The notes under the pieces: generated by a model
What the model was told of the DNA's origin: nothing
The model's database searches: none
The model's input: the letters and a program-made list of their open reading frames with translations, nothing else
In this document: in pieces, positions 45,351 to 57,697 of the stretch
Layout of the letters: each line of letters opens with the position of its first letter
How positions within the stretch are numbered: position 1 is the stretch's first letter
Assembly: GCF_040436345.1 (NCBI RefSeq)
Contig: NC_133221.1
Location: forward strand, 25,435,665 to 25,499,664
Length of the DNA stretch: 64,000 nt
Reading direction: 5' to 3'
Origin: Pagrus major
Lineage: Eukaryota; Chordata; Actinopteri; Spariformes; Sparidae
Made by a program: the position numbers and the translations under genes

Positions 45351-46289
45351 CAGGCCCTATCTATTATCATTAAATCTATTAACATAATAATTATATAATA
45401 GCTTATTAGTTAGGTTTTAGGGGGAATCCTGCTTAATCCTGGCTCGATCACACCTTTACCGCTGCTCCTTTTTTCATTCAAGGTATTTCAGATGACTGAA
45501 ATTTCTCAACTGGCTCAAGTGTCATTTGTCTTCACATAAAAAGAAGAATCCACAACCCTGAAATGAATGTAGAGCCTCCTTCCACTTGAGCTACTGCCAC
45601 TCACATAATTTTGGCAAAAAAGGTAAGAACAAGCTTTTGACTTTAAAAGAAATCGAACAAAAGCAGTCCTTTGTGTAAAGAGAGAGAAAGTAATATCTTC
45701 TAGCATACACATACAGTACCTGTTCATCCATCTAACATGACTTACTTGATAATTCAAAGATAGATTATCTGGCTACCTCTGTTGTTTTTTTAAATACATT
45801 TTTTACTGAGGTCTATATGGGAGCACAGGCATGGAAATTATTTATGACAACATTAACACAAGAGTCTTGCAAGTTCAGTTATTAAGTTATTAGTAATTCA
45901 GTGATTGTTCATCCCTTTATGTTGTACTTACTTTTTACAGAGGTGCAGAGTGCTGTAACGGGCAGAAGTATCACTTGAGATATGTTATTTGTTTATTCCA
46001 GGGAAGGACGCTTCTTGTGGTATTCCTTGGTATTCCTTTGAGTCATAGTCAAACCAACCATTCATGCGAGGAAGCTCCTGCTCGCTGAACACACTGAACA
46101 ACTTTCTGAGCCAAACTCGCTTCCAGAGCCAAAGCACTGTCTGAAGAGCCAGTGAGACGGTAGAGGATGACTTATTTTGATTTTGGCTTTACTCTGTATT
46201 AAGGTTACAAGGTAAATGTGATGTCATTTAAAAAAAAAAAAAGTGAAACTATGTTTGAGTCCTTTGTGCTACAGTACATCTATTATAGA

Positions 46290-46789
46290 TAATGGATCGT
46301 GACGATGAATTGAGGATTCTCACAGCTTGAGGAATGAAGCTGCTCCGTAGTCTGGTGGTTCGGCAGCGGATACTTCTGTATCTGCCAGATATCAGCAGGG
46401 TGAGCACACTGTTGCTGGGGTGGGTGTTGTCTTTAGTATCCTTTGGGCTCTGTGCAGACATCTATCTTCACTGATATCACTGACACTCTGTAGATGGGTC
46501 CCAGTGGTGTTCTGGGCAGTTTTAATCAGCCGCTGTAGAGCCTTCCTGTCCCGGGTCGTGCATGCCAGCTTGTGATTTTTCCAGTCAGGATGCTTTCTAT
46601 TGCTCTTCTGTAAAGGTTAACAAGAATCTGGCTCTGTAAGGCATTAAAAGTGTAACTTTTTACATTGTGACTTGAAATACCTTGGTCAACAAGGCCAACG
46701 ATAATACTGTAAACTTTCTGAAAACCACTGCATCTCTCTAACCCTCTGTTTGTTGGCAGACCAACAGCCATGAGCACATGAGAGTCCAA
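46290..46789 (-). mobile_element. Decayed LINE reverse-transcriptase C-terminal fragment
   Basis: On the minus strand the first part reads NLYRRAIESILTGKITSWHA, then after a frameshift PATVCSPCYLADT-like sequence and RTTRLRSSFIPQAVRILNS. This is the familiar end of an L2-type LINE polymerase (ESILT...W, then TTRL..SF.PQAVR.LN). There is a frame break and no upstream polymerase core, so it is a 5'-truncated, dead copy. Confidence 0.6.
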
Positions 46790-49700
46790 GCTGTGTGATA
46801 ATCTCTCTGTTCCTCTCCCCCTTTTATCCCCACTTGTCCTCTCTTTTCAGTACCAAGGTTTCTCCACGCTGGACCATCAGCTGTCCTGGGACCTTTCTCT
46901 CTCTCCCCTGGCTCTCAGTGCATCGAGGTCCTGCAGGAGATTCAGCCTCACTTCTTCTCTCTCGTGTGTGAACAATGCCCTCTCTCTCCCTCCGTGTCAG
47001 TGCTTTCCCTGTTTCCTTTCCCTTCTATGTAAATGATGTCCTTGAGTTTTGCCTGTTGTGGTTATGTGTTCTCTCATGCCTCTTCCAGGTCTCCATGGTA
47101 GAGAGGAGGTCATGTGGCATCCTTCCTCTTTTGCTCCCTTGAGGTTTTCATTCTTTTTTTTTCTTTATCTGAATTTGAGGTGAGTTTTGAGTCCATGTTC
47201 AGACTGACTTTAGCCTCTGTGTGAAAAAAACGCAGCCCACTCATTCATTTGAATAAGGCTTGTCCGGAAAAGCAGTCGGGGTGCCGTGCCAGATGACCTC
47301 ACCTTAGCCGTCTGTGTTGGCAAATCAAGTTCATGCACACACACGTTCCTGGTAGATTACTTTGTACTGTGAATGCTGTATTGTCAATCATCATAATTGC
47401 TATACTGCTTGCATAGCTGGGAAAAAGCACTTATCAGTTTTTTTTTCATTTCAACGGCAAGGGCCACGCCACAGCAGTGTGATTTTAAAGGTTAAGGTCC
47501 AGATGAAATGGCATTGTCAAAGTGCGTAGCTTCCGTATTGTGATGTATTTTCAAAATGAAACAGGATAGGCAGGTGGGACATAATGTTGAGGGATTGGAT
47601 TTGAATGTTGAAAAGTGGGTGTGAAGTGCACTGTACACTGCTGGGATAACTGTATCCATCAGGGAGAGAGAGGGACAAAGTCCTTCTTTGACATATATAA
47701 TTGCTGAAGGTGCCCACTGTTAAGTGCCTTGCACATAATATGGAACTGTCACAGAAATCACTTTCCTCAGTGAGTAAATTCTAGCCAGCGGGACTGAAAC
47801 CATGGTATAGTTTGGGAAACGGAACAAAGCTTGAGGTGGGAACACCTGAAGACACACTGATGTACGGTGCTGGTGCTCGCTAGCCAGCTAATTAATCTTA
47901 GCTCTCTAAAAGTTGAAGATTGATTGATGGGGAGATATTATGATATTCGGCGTACATTGAATGCTCCTTCACACTGTAGCATATACTTTCAGACAGAATA
48001 CAGCATTTAAAGAACTAATGCTCCAATGTTCAGTACAAATATAACAAAACCTACCTGAACTCAGGATACTTACTCTCTATCTGATAATTCTACCTGCCAA
48101 AATGTGGCAGCATTCTAAATTTGCTGAATACATTGTATTGATTATTACCAAACTGACATAGAAAAAAATATTAATGCTTCTCGGCAAGTATAGTTAATTC
48201 CCCCTGTAGCAGAGCTGTAAACAGTAGCTCCGTCCATCTTTCATCCAGTTTCTAAACTGTCTATGCAGAGTCGCAGGCTGACACTCAACATAAGGGAAAT
48301 TTGAACTATGGGCTGAAGACTGGAGCACTCACTGAAAAGTCTCACGACAACAAGGTCCAAACCCAAGACTTTATTTCTGTTACCACTGAGCCACAGCGCA
48401 TACAGTACAGCTATAGTGATAAAAAAGATAAACCTTAGCTGATTTCAGTTTCTAAAAATTATATAACCTGCGTGTATGTGGTTTATGATAGGCTCCGTCA
48501 TGTAAGATTTAAAAAAATGATTAATTAATGGTGAGAGCTAATGATCTTCGAAGGACAATTTAGTACCTGGCACAGGCTCAATTTATAGTCTTACTGTAAA
48601 ATGAACCAAATGAGCTAAAACTTGTTATTCACCTTGACCAAAGGCTAGAAAGTTTTAGGTATATTCCAGCAGCCACACTGTTCCGCTGTCCTTCTATGGA
48701 GTTTGGGATATACATTTCATTTAATGAATTCACTCTACCATAGATGCAGATGCTTTGTATTGCTCTTTGTAATAACTTTACATACTACCTGCAGGCTAAT
48801 ATATCTAAAACTGAAAAATTAAATTTGACAGACATCTGTTGTCTGTCTGCTGTCGCCAATATTGATCATAAATCCACTTGCTCTTCACTATTTATTTGCA
48901 TCGAGTCAATCTTCCTGGGACATTTCCAAAAATAGTTTTTATAAACTGCTTCTGACAGAGGGCCTCTGTCACTCCATCTGGGTAAATGTCAGCAAAATGC
49001 CAAATTTCAGAGACATTCAGAATTTTTGAGATGCCAAACACAAAGGATTTATTAACTTTCTAGCGAGTGAATTGACATCAGCTTCTGGCAGAACATGTAT
49101 GGCAGATGTGTTAGTTTCAAGTTCCCTAGAGGAATTTGCCATATAGGCTGAATAATTGTTTTAAACTAATTAGCTGCCGTTCATAAGAACCTAATAGTGC
49201 AGTCTAAAATTCAGTGATATTCATGCCATGTCTAAGAGTCAAGTAAAGCAAAATGGATTCAGTAAAATCATTAAATGCTAATGCATATTTAATATCACCC
49301 ACACAGCGATTGAAAGACACAGTCTCTATTATAAAGGCTGCAAAAAGTAACTAGTCATGTCAGCCTTTGGATTTATGTTATGCTTAAACAATTAAATAAT
49401 GTTCCCATTTTCAAAAACACACGCTGCTAAGCCTGCCACATACGCTCTGAGCTATACAAGATACAGCAGATTGATAGCATCAGCTGCTCCTTGATCCTAC
49501 TACACACATTTCTCAGTCTGATTCAAGCTTTGTTTGGCTGTGCGACTAAAAGCTATGAATGTGGAAATGCGAAAAGACGTCACACCCAGGTTGCAGCCTT
49601 ATGGTTGCAGCTTAATATTTCCTGGAAAAGAGTTAAATGCAGCCCACAAGATGGAGCTAACGCCTAGCAGAGGGCCACAGGATGAGCTGAGTGGTGCAGC

Positions 49701-51239
49701 TGAATTGGTGCATTCAGGCCATTTTATCAGATCAGTGACCAGTGCAGCTTTATTTAGGCATGGCTGTCTTTACTGTTTAAATCTGTTATGTTGTTACTGC
49801 TTAGAAAACAGAAAAAACTTCACATTTGAGCTTTTAATTTTGTAAAGTCTGAGTCTTATAGTGGTGATCCATTTTTCCTTGAATTTTATTTTGAAGTTTC
49901 TGGAGGGGGTGCTCTTTTCTTTCAGCAACTCTGCCTGTCCCTGCTAAATACCAAGTGTTTTTGTTTGTACATGATGAATCTGAAATGTAAAACGCATCAC
50001 TTCCTGTGTGCAGAGGGACTATTCCCAGGGAAGATCTTCCAGACATCGACTATAAAGAACAGCAGATGTAAAAGCTTTCATGAGTTGAATCATTACTCTT
50101 CTTTAATAATTGGCAATGGGAACAAAGAGGCTCAATGAGATAGTAGTAGATGACACATTTATTTATGTGAAGATGTCACAGAGTATTATTTTAAAAGTAA
50201 AAGCCTCTGAGCACTACGTTGCATCAGCTTCCGTCTCACAGCTTGGATTGGTAGATAATAAAATAACATGGCATGTCCTCTATTCTTGCTTGTGATGCAG
50301 ATAAACTGGCGTGACTGGTGGTGTATATGTGACTCAAGATAAAGCCAGACCCGTGCACACACATATGCACACACGCTGACAGTCATGCAGCCGTGCGGAT
50401 GTACACTCTGAGCCTGCGTGTCTGCTCTTCCCCCCATCATTTGTGCTTCAACCCATCTGCCAAAATCCTCTCAAGCAAAATCTGACTTGACATTTTCCAA
50501 CACTGAATCAGCAGAGAAAGTAGGCTAGCACATTGATGGATACTGCTGGAGAGACAGAGGAAGTAAGGGAGAAAGGGGGAAAGCGGCTTGTTTCACAAAA
50601 GGCCACGGGTCGAGGAAGACATCTATTTGCCCCCTGTGCCACAGGAGCACACGATGGCATTAACCTAATGAGTCTTTACATAGTAATTAACGGTTCCCCA
50701 CTGAATGATACTCTCTGTCGTTCTGTGCCGAAGAAGAATTAATTATTATTATCAATCAATGATGTTATCTGTGGGTGTTGCTTGGTTAAGAAGGGAGACG
50801 GGCAGACAGTGGCATTTAGCTGTGATTAATGAAGTGACCTTCCCTACAGCCTTGGCTGCGATCTAGAAAAATCTATTCCATTTCAAAGTGACCTCCGGGG
50901 GTGATGGCTGGTTGGAACACCCATACACTCAGCATCCAAATGCAACAAAACACACACATGCACCCACACGACCTTCACCATAAGGACCGAGCAGTGGTGC
51001 AGATGCTAAAACTTCCGAAATGAATGTCCGATAATGTTGCTACACTCAGTTGCTCTCATTTCCAGCTGGTTGTGACATATGACCAAAGAATGTCCTCGTT
51101 GTTGCTAAGTTTAGTGAACTGATACTATTGCTCAAAGCTTTCGCACACCATCCACTGGCATGCAAATGTGAGTAGTGGTGATGATAATGATATTAATGGG
51201 TGCCCAAAGACTTCTCCTAAGAAATTTCCATATTTTGTC
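46790..51239. other. Intergenic, no gene recognised
   Basis: No conserved exon or RNA gene. The poly-T stretch near 47150 and CT-rich sequence at 46800-46980 are the only composition changes. Confidence 0.45.
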
Positions 51240-51310
51240 CCATGGGCCTCAGTTGGTAGAGCATGGCATTAACATTTTTATATTGGTACCATTCCCACTA
51301 GAACAGGACA
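51240..51310 (+). mobile_element. tRNA-derived SINE head fragment
   Basis: CCTCAGTTGGTAGAGCATGGC resembles a tRNA A box, and GGTACCATTCCCAC a damaged B box, at tRNA-like spacing. No body or tail is visible. Confidence 0.5.
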
Positions 51311-53489
51311 AGCCAAGCATGTAGGCTATTTTCATTCTTCACACTGGAGACAAGGGGGAAGAACTGTGTTTTCCACATGGAAAGGTTCACAAAGCAGGCG
51401 TTACATTTATTTGTGAAAGAAAAAACAACAGTTAAAAAACTGTAGTTGTTACTTATAGATGTGAATAAGGACATATTGGATATTTTGAATGTATTATTAT
51501 ATTGTGGACCAGAATAAACTGTTTTTAATATTAATCTCTGTCTATATTAATGCATTTTGACAGGATGTATCATATTATTTATGTACACAAAGGTGCTGTA
51601 AATGTTGTGAAATACTCTGGTTGAGTTCTGGCACAAAGCAGAGAAATATAGGAGATAATGAGGTATACTGCCACACTGCATTTTTTTTCTTGGCTGCAAG
51701 ACCCTTCATTTATACTGCAGGAGCTACTTTGGAGAAAATATCTGGATGTTTTATGCTTTTTTATATACTATTCTATTCTTTTTAAGCCGTACAAAGATAC
51801 AAAGATGATAGTTTTAAGAGAGCCTCACACAGAAATAGACGGGATGAGTAGCTGTGTAAAGTGACCAAGTAAAACTAGAGCTGATGTGGCCACCGCACGG
51901 GTAGATACAAACAATGACTGTTAACCTGCTGCGTGTTTGTCGACTGAACAAAATGGACCCCTCCTCTCGTTCACGAGGCACATTGTTTGGCTATTTCATT
52001 ATAATACCTTCTCACAGAGACATTCAAACATGTCACAGTAGGAAAAGCACAGCTGTAAATAATAAAATGAATGATGGATGAATTCTTTTTTGCTTCAGTT
52101 TCAGGGTCCTGGTATTGTTCACGCTGGCTCACTGTCACACATCCTACTTGGCCACTTGAAGAGCAACAGAGTCAGCTCAGAAACAAACTGCCCATTTTCC
52201 AGCTACAACACAGAGTTTTAAACTGTGTATGTGTGAGTATCCCCCAAGTTCAGTTATATAGTGAAAGTTTTGAGACATTTGAAAACTTTGAGAATTTCTT
52301 TTGCGCCGTTTGGAGGCAGTGAAACAAGCTTAAACACAACATCTCACATAGCAATTGCCTATTTCAAGTCCAGAGCACACATTAGCATTCATTTTGTGTT
52401 TCTGACCATCTGATGAGTTAAATCCAATGTTTTAGCTCTGGTATGGCCTTCAGTTTCAGCTGTTTTAGTTCGAACTGTGTTTGTAACTAGCTGAACATCT
52501 CTCTCTGCCCAAAGTCTAAAGGCTGGATCACCTCTACCTGGAGAAAATCTACAGTTTCCCCATATTTATGTAAAACCTGATATATGACACTTGTGTGCTT
52601 ATACTTTGGATCAGACATATCTTTTAGCTGGCTTTTCAATCCTGCAGAATACAGACGGGGCTACAGGGGTAATGGAGATGTAGTGGCATTTTCTATTGTG
52701 GCCCAAGTATTGTAGAATTGTACTGAGAACCAATGCATGGCTGCTCTAATCTGGGAGACATTTCTCCAGGAAAGCTTCAGAATCTCTCCTCTCTGAGTTT
52801 TTTTGGGAGGCTGATGAGGCGTAGGTGGGAGCAACGTGAGCGATACTCTAGGTCTCATTCTTCTCAGTGAGCAATTTCACTTTACTTTCCAATTCAGTGA
52901 CCTCGGATGTGAGCTGTGTCGTTGCAAGCTCTGTGTCACTGATGATTGTGTCTTAATCCGTTCTGATGTGTGCAATATCTTCAATGACTTTCCTGTGCGG
53001 CGCTTAACTTTCTGCCTTTAAAGAGTTGGTGGCATCAAGTACAACATCCTGCTGTTGACCTTCTTTCTTGTTGGTTAGTGTCATTGGAGACTGTGTCTGT
53101 GTACACCCATATCACCCATATCATCATAAACTTGTTGCTATCGCTAGTGAGCTGCAAACTTGATGCTGCCAGGTCAGTGCTAACTTGTGTTATGAGACTT
53201 AAATCATGCCGGACGAGATGTATGGAGCCATTTTGTTTATTGTTTTAGTTCGAAACTTCACCTGACTTTCCATCGGCATGGAGAAGATTAGATAATGACT
53301 TAAGAGATTTTATATGCACTTGTATGTTCGTACCCTTAGCACTTACATCATAGCACATTTGTACTTAAGGTATCCTTGATAAATAGCAGCTACTTTGCAG
53401 ATGAGGGCTTGAAAATTGTTTCTATTTTTTCGTTTCTACTTTATCGACGGTGATATGTTGTGTTTTCTTTCTTGTGACAAGTGTACTTA
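51311..53489. other. Intergenic, no gene recognised
   Basis: AT-rich with short unsupported open frames. Confidence 0.4.
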
Positions 53490-53547
53490 TTGTAAGTTGC
53501 TTTGGACAAAAGTGTCTGCTAAATGCCCTAAATGTAATGTAAATGTA
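53490..53547 (+). mobile_element. LINE/SINE 3' tail (GTAAGTTGCTTTGGACAAAA)
   Basis: GTAAGTTGCTTTGGACAAAA followed by GTGTCTGCTAAATGCCC and AAATGTAATGTAAATGTAA is the highly dispersed 3' tail shared by L2-type LINEs and their SINEs in fish. Confidence 0.65.
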
Positions 53548-56500
53548 ACTTATCCTTTAAGTTTTTTAACTGCCACGACCCAGGTCTTAGGCCATGACAA
53601 AAGGAGCAGATTGCCCAAATGTACCGAGAATAACAACTATTTATTTACAGAAATGGCAACAGGATACATCGACTAAATATATGAAATAGACAATCAGTCG
53701 ATCAGTAGAGCTAGTGAGTAAAATAAGTTCAAGTAAACCGAACAAAAGAGAACATGTGGTACAAGGAGGAGGGCCAGCAATTGAATGAGAGCAAGGAGGA
53801 TGCATTCTGGCTGGACTGGGGCAGGTGTACCCAGCTGCATTAATATGAAACTCGCCCTTCAGGACCTGAAGAGAGACACAAAACACAAGCAGCAGCCCAG
53901 GGCCCAGCCAGAGGGCCATCACATTCTTCAGATGCATTTTGCAATCCCAAATGCGTCCATTTGATTCAGACGGCCACCTGGCTCTCCTTCCGCCTGACCC
54001 AGCATCAGACCATCTCCTAATGAGGACGAAGAGGAAAACACATTAGTTAAAATAACTCTCAGAGCCTTGCAGATGTTGCATTTGTTTTGTCACAGATTAA
54101 CATTTGGTAACAGATGGGTAATACACGCACATGCTCACAAACGATGCCAGCAATAGCAAACACACTAGCACTCATCTAAACAGCGATTACCATCTCGTAT
54201 GAGGCTGGTGCGCTGCCCAGACGATGACAGCTCCTCGTACAGTACAGGAAGTCCCTGCGGTGCCGCTTTCCCGAGGCCTCAGAGGCATGCATGTCATTGT
54301 GCCATGTTTCATCTCACCCACTCATTAATGATGCTCGCTGGCCAGCACATGACAGACCTCAGCTCTCCCACTGTTTGTCTGCTGGCTGTCTCTGCAGCAG
54401 AAGCAGCCAATTCTGATAGTATACATGGCATGTAATTGCTGCATTTCCTGAGCGGTGGGCAATAATGGGCTATAGGAAGCTGTTACTGGGGTGACCCTCA
54501 ACATAATGACCCACACGGTCCTTATAAAGTATTCAGGACATTGACTTTTCATTCATGAGTGTGAGACTGAGGAAAAAGGAGACAATAATGAGCATTAACC
54601 AGGCTAGTATATTCATTTGTGAGGATGATGACCCAAATAGTGTCAGAGGTTACAGAGGCATGAGTGAGGGGATATAATCAGACAGTTGTTCATGTCTACA
54701 AAATGTGTCTCGGTCTATATACTCAATGCAGGTTAAATGGCACTTTTATTGCCGCAACAGTGCAACAATGTGGTGTTATTAAAGTACTCTAAGGAGAAAA
54801 GTGCAGCTAGTACTGATCGATAAAATTTTACAATCAACCCTAAACTGCCCTGGTAGCCAATGAAGTGAAGTTAAAATGGTGTATTAGATTGTCTTCTCCA
54901 CTTAGCTCCCATCAGGAAAGCAGCAGCAGAATTCTGGACAAACTGTAATCTGGACGTAATCTGCTGTGTTCAACAGCTTTCCAAGGAGGCATAATGAAGG
55001 ATAAGCAAGGGTTGCAGTTTTAACAGCGAGTCAAAGAAAGAAAATCTCTAGTGTTGAAAGGTTATAGAAAACACAACTAGAAAATGGTCTTAACATGGTT
55101 GTTTTTTAAAGAGAACAACTGAACGTGAAAGCACTCAAAACTTGTGTAATAATCCCTCTTTGTACAGGAAACTGTATGTGTATAGCTAAGACAATTACAG
55201 TAGGTCAAAGTTCATCCACATATGAGATAGTCTGTATGATAATTTAACAGTTCTGGTTATTTATCTTCCAAATACGTTTGCTAACTTCAGGGTTCATTAA
55301 CAAACATCTGCTGTGTTCCCAAGTCTCAGAAATTGACTTTAGTTTGTACAATCTTACTATCACCAATATAGATTCTGGGCAAAACTACAAAAATAACACC
55401 CATGTAATAGATGGAGGTTGCCAGTCCTGTCCAACATGTGCTATACTGGTAACAAGCAGGATTCCCTGCTGCTTGTTTTGTCTTAGTTTTATGATGGCAT
55501 TTCCTAGTCACGTTGAATTTATCACAAGAGACACCATCAGTGACAGAACAGGACAGTATCTGCCATGTTGTGTGTTGCTGCTGTCAACAGTCTTGTCCTT
55601 GTTATGCTATGCTCTTGTTTTCTACAATGTTTGACAGTCAGAAAATACCAGACAGCAGAACTGGAGCAGCACAGGGCCTAATAACCATACCTTCACATTC
55701 ATCCATCGTCATCTATAAAAAATATTTTACAGAAAAAGGGTACATTGACTTATTGCTACATCTGTATTTCCTGGGTTTATTTTCTCATTATTGTCAGCAA
55801 AACAGTGACAGTACCCAATTATTAAGAAATAATGTATATGTATAAAAAGCACAGCACATTTTATACAATCAAGCAGAGGGACTGTTGTTTATTCATTTAG
55901 AACAGTACAAATAGTCTGCAGGGTTTGACCATCCAAAAATGTGTTTCACAGGCCTTGTCCTGCCACGTAAGAGACGGTGCAAATGTACAATCTAATTAAA
56001 CAAATCAACACCAAAACTACAGTATAGACTGCAACAGCTGTAAAGTAATTTAGTGTCCTCAGAAACAAAAGCCTCATTATTTAGAAGAATCTGCATTCAA
56101 AATCAGCGTAGGGAGCTTCGACAAGCAGCTGGGAATCACGGCAACAAAAAACTGTGTGTGTTCAATCCACATGTATATGGCCAAACTTTGCATCATTTCC
56201 CATGTGCTCTCGTAATGATGCCATTTGTGGCATTAATGTTAATGTATTGTACTGACTAGATTGCACACAACTGGAATTCCCTTGTGTATGCATGAGTCAG
56301 TGTTTTCACTGATTTTGACAGTTACTGCACATCACGTGTTTTACAACATTCACTGATGTCATGAATATTCCAAAAATAGTAAAACATGCAGTCTCGACCA
56401 AATTCTATCAAGGAAAGCAAAAACATAATTAGTGGAGCTCTCAAAAACTTCTCCCACACCAATTTTGCAAGACATTGCAGGATTTTATAGACATAAGATG

Positions 56501-57660
56501 AGTCTCAAACTTAACTGATATTAACCTTTATTGAAATTCAGGTATCAGCAGGTCAGTCACAGCCATCTTAGATATGACAGACATACACTGCTTGGCTGTA
56601 CAACATTTTATTGAAAAATTGATTATTTCTGATGAATACTGTCAACAAGATGTTTTGAACATGATGACAATGTAATACAACATTTGATTAAAATGTAGTT
56701 TTAAAAAAATCAAGCCCCATTGAGCAGCAGTGGTTATAATGCCTGTATTGTCTGTAGTGTAGGGAAAGAATATATATATAGTGGTTGCCACTAGCAATAG
56801 ACATTACATTCCTTGCTGCATCTTATTATTGGTGATGTTTTTTTTATTATTCCTCTGGTTATTCAATGATTAATAAAATAATTATATGGATGTATAATTT
56901 AAATAGTTGTGTGAAGCCTGTATGTGATCTACATTCATTGTTAAGTTAGTTTGTTAACAGTTATTCTGGGAAATGTGGGAGAAGTCGAGGGAGGCAGGCG
57001 GAGGTGAGCGTATATGAAACTACCACAGTGAGACACACAATGACTCCCAGCACATTTTAAACACCATAGATGGATGATACACATGACGGTATAGTAACTG
57101 TTGCATTTTCCACCCCCTTAGTCTGCATTTGCATGACGATATAGCCCATTAGCTCTCATTATACATGTTGATTGAGTTTACTGACAATAAAGCATGTAGG
57201 ATTTTTCTTCCCCAAATTGGAACTTGATTAAGAGAAACCAATGACTTGTAACGTCTTTTGACGCCAAATACTTTAATTTGTCATCTCAGAAAGTGGTATT
57301 ACAAATAAATTAGAGACATCTTATCGAACAGAAAAAAAGCATTTTTCAGCACAACACTGGCTTCACGTGACTGAAACACGTATATAACAGAGGCATCATT
57401 CACCACGAGTTTCATCCAAATCACTGGCATTCCACCACAACAAACACTGCGCTGTGCCTATAATTAGTGCAGAAACTGTAAGTGGTGAGTGGGCAGCCTG
57501 TGTGTTTGGGAGCATATGTCACAGTGTGTTAGTGTCCAGGCTAAAACGTGTTACTTACGCCTGTCATGGCGGCCCTGGCTGCCTGTCAGACCAGCCGTGA
57601 GGTGACAGTGATGCGTCTTGTCTGTCTAGTTCACTGGCCCAGAAGACCTGTCACCTGTCA
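53548..57660. other. Intergenic, no gene recognised
   Basis: Nothing supportable. The longest open frames (about 100-118 codons at 53.6 and 55.3 kb) show no family motif. Confidence 0.4.
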
Positions 57661-57678
57661 GCACACACGCATGCGCAT

Positions 57679-57697
57679 ACACACACACACACACACC
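57679..57697. repeat. Short (CA)n tract
   Basis: About eight CA units within an alternating purine-pyrimidine stretch that starts near 57660 (CACGCATGCGCATACA). Confidence 0.8.

Noticed and set aside
46850..47100. Possible exon after TCTCTTTTCAG
   Set aside because: The acceptor looks good, but no frame gives a recognisable or compositionally convincing protein and no donor is clear.
55278..55634. A 118-codon plus-strand open frame
   Set aside because: No family motif, ordinary AT-rich intergenic composition and no flanking splice signals.
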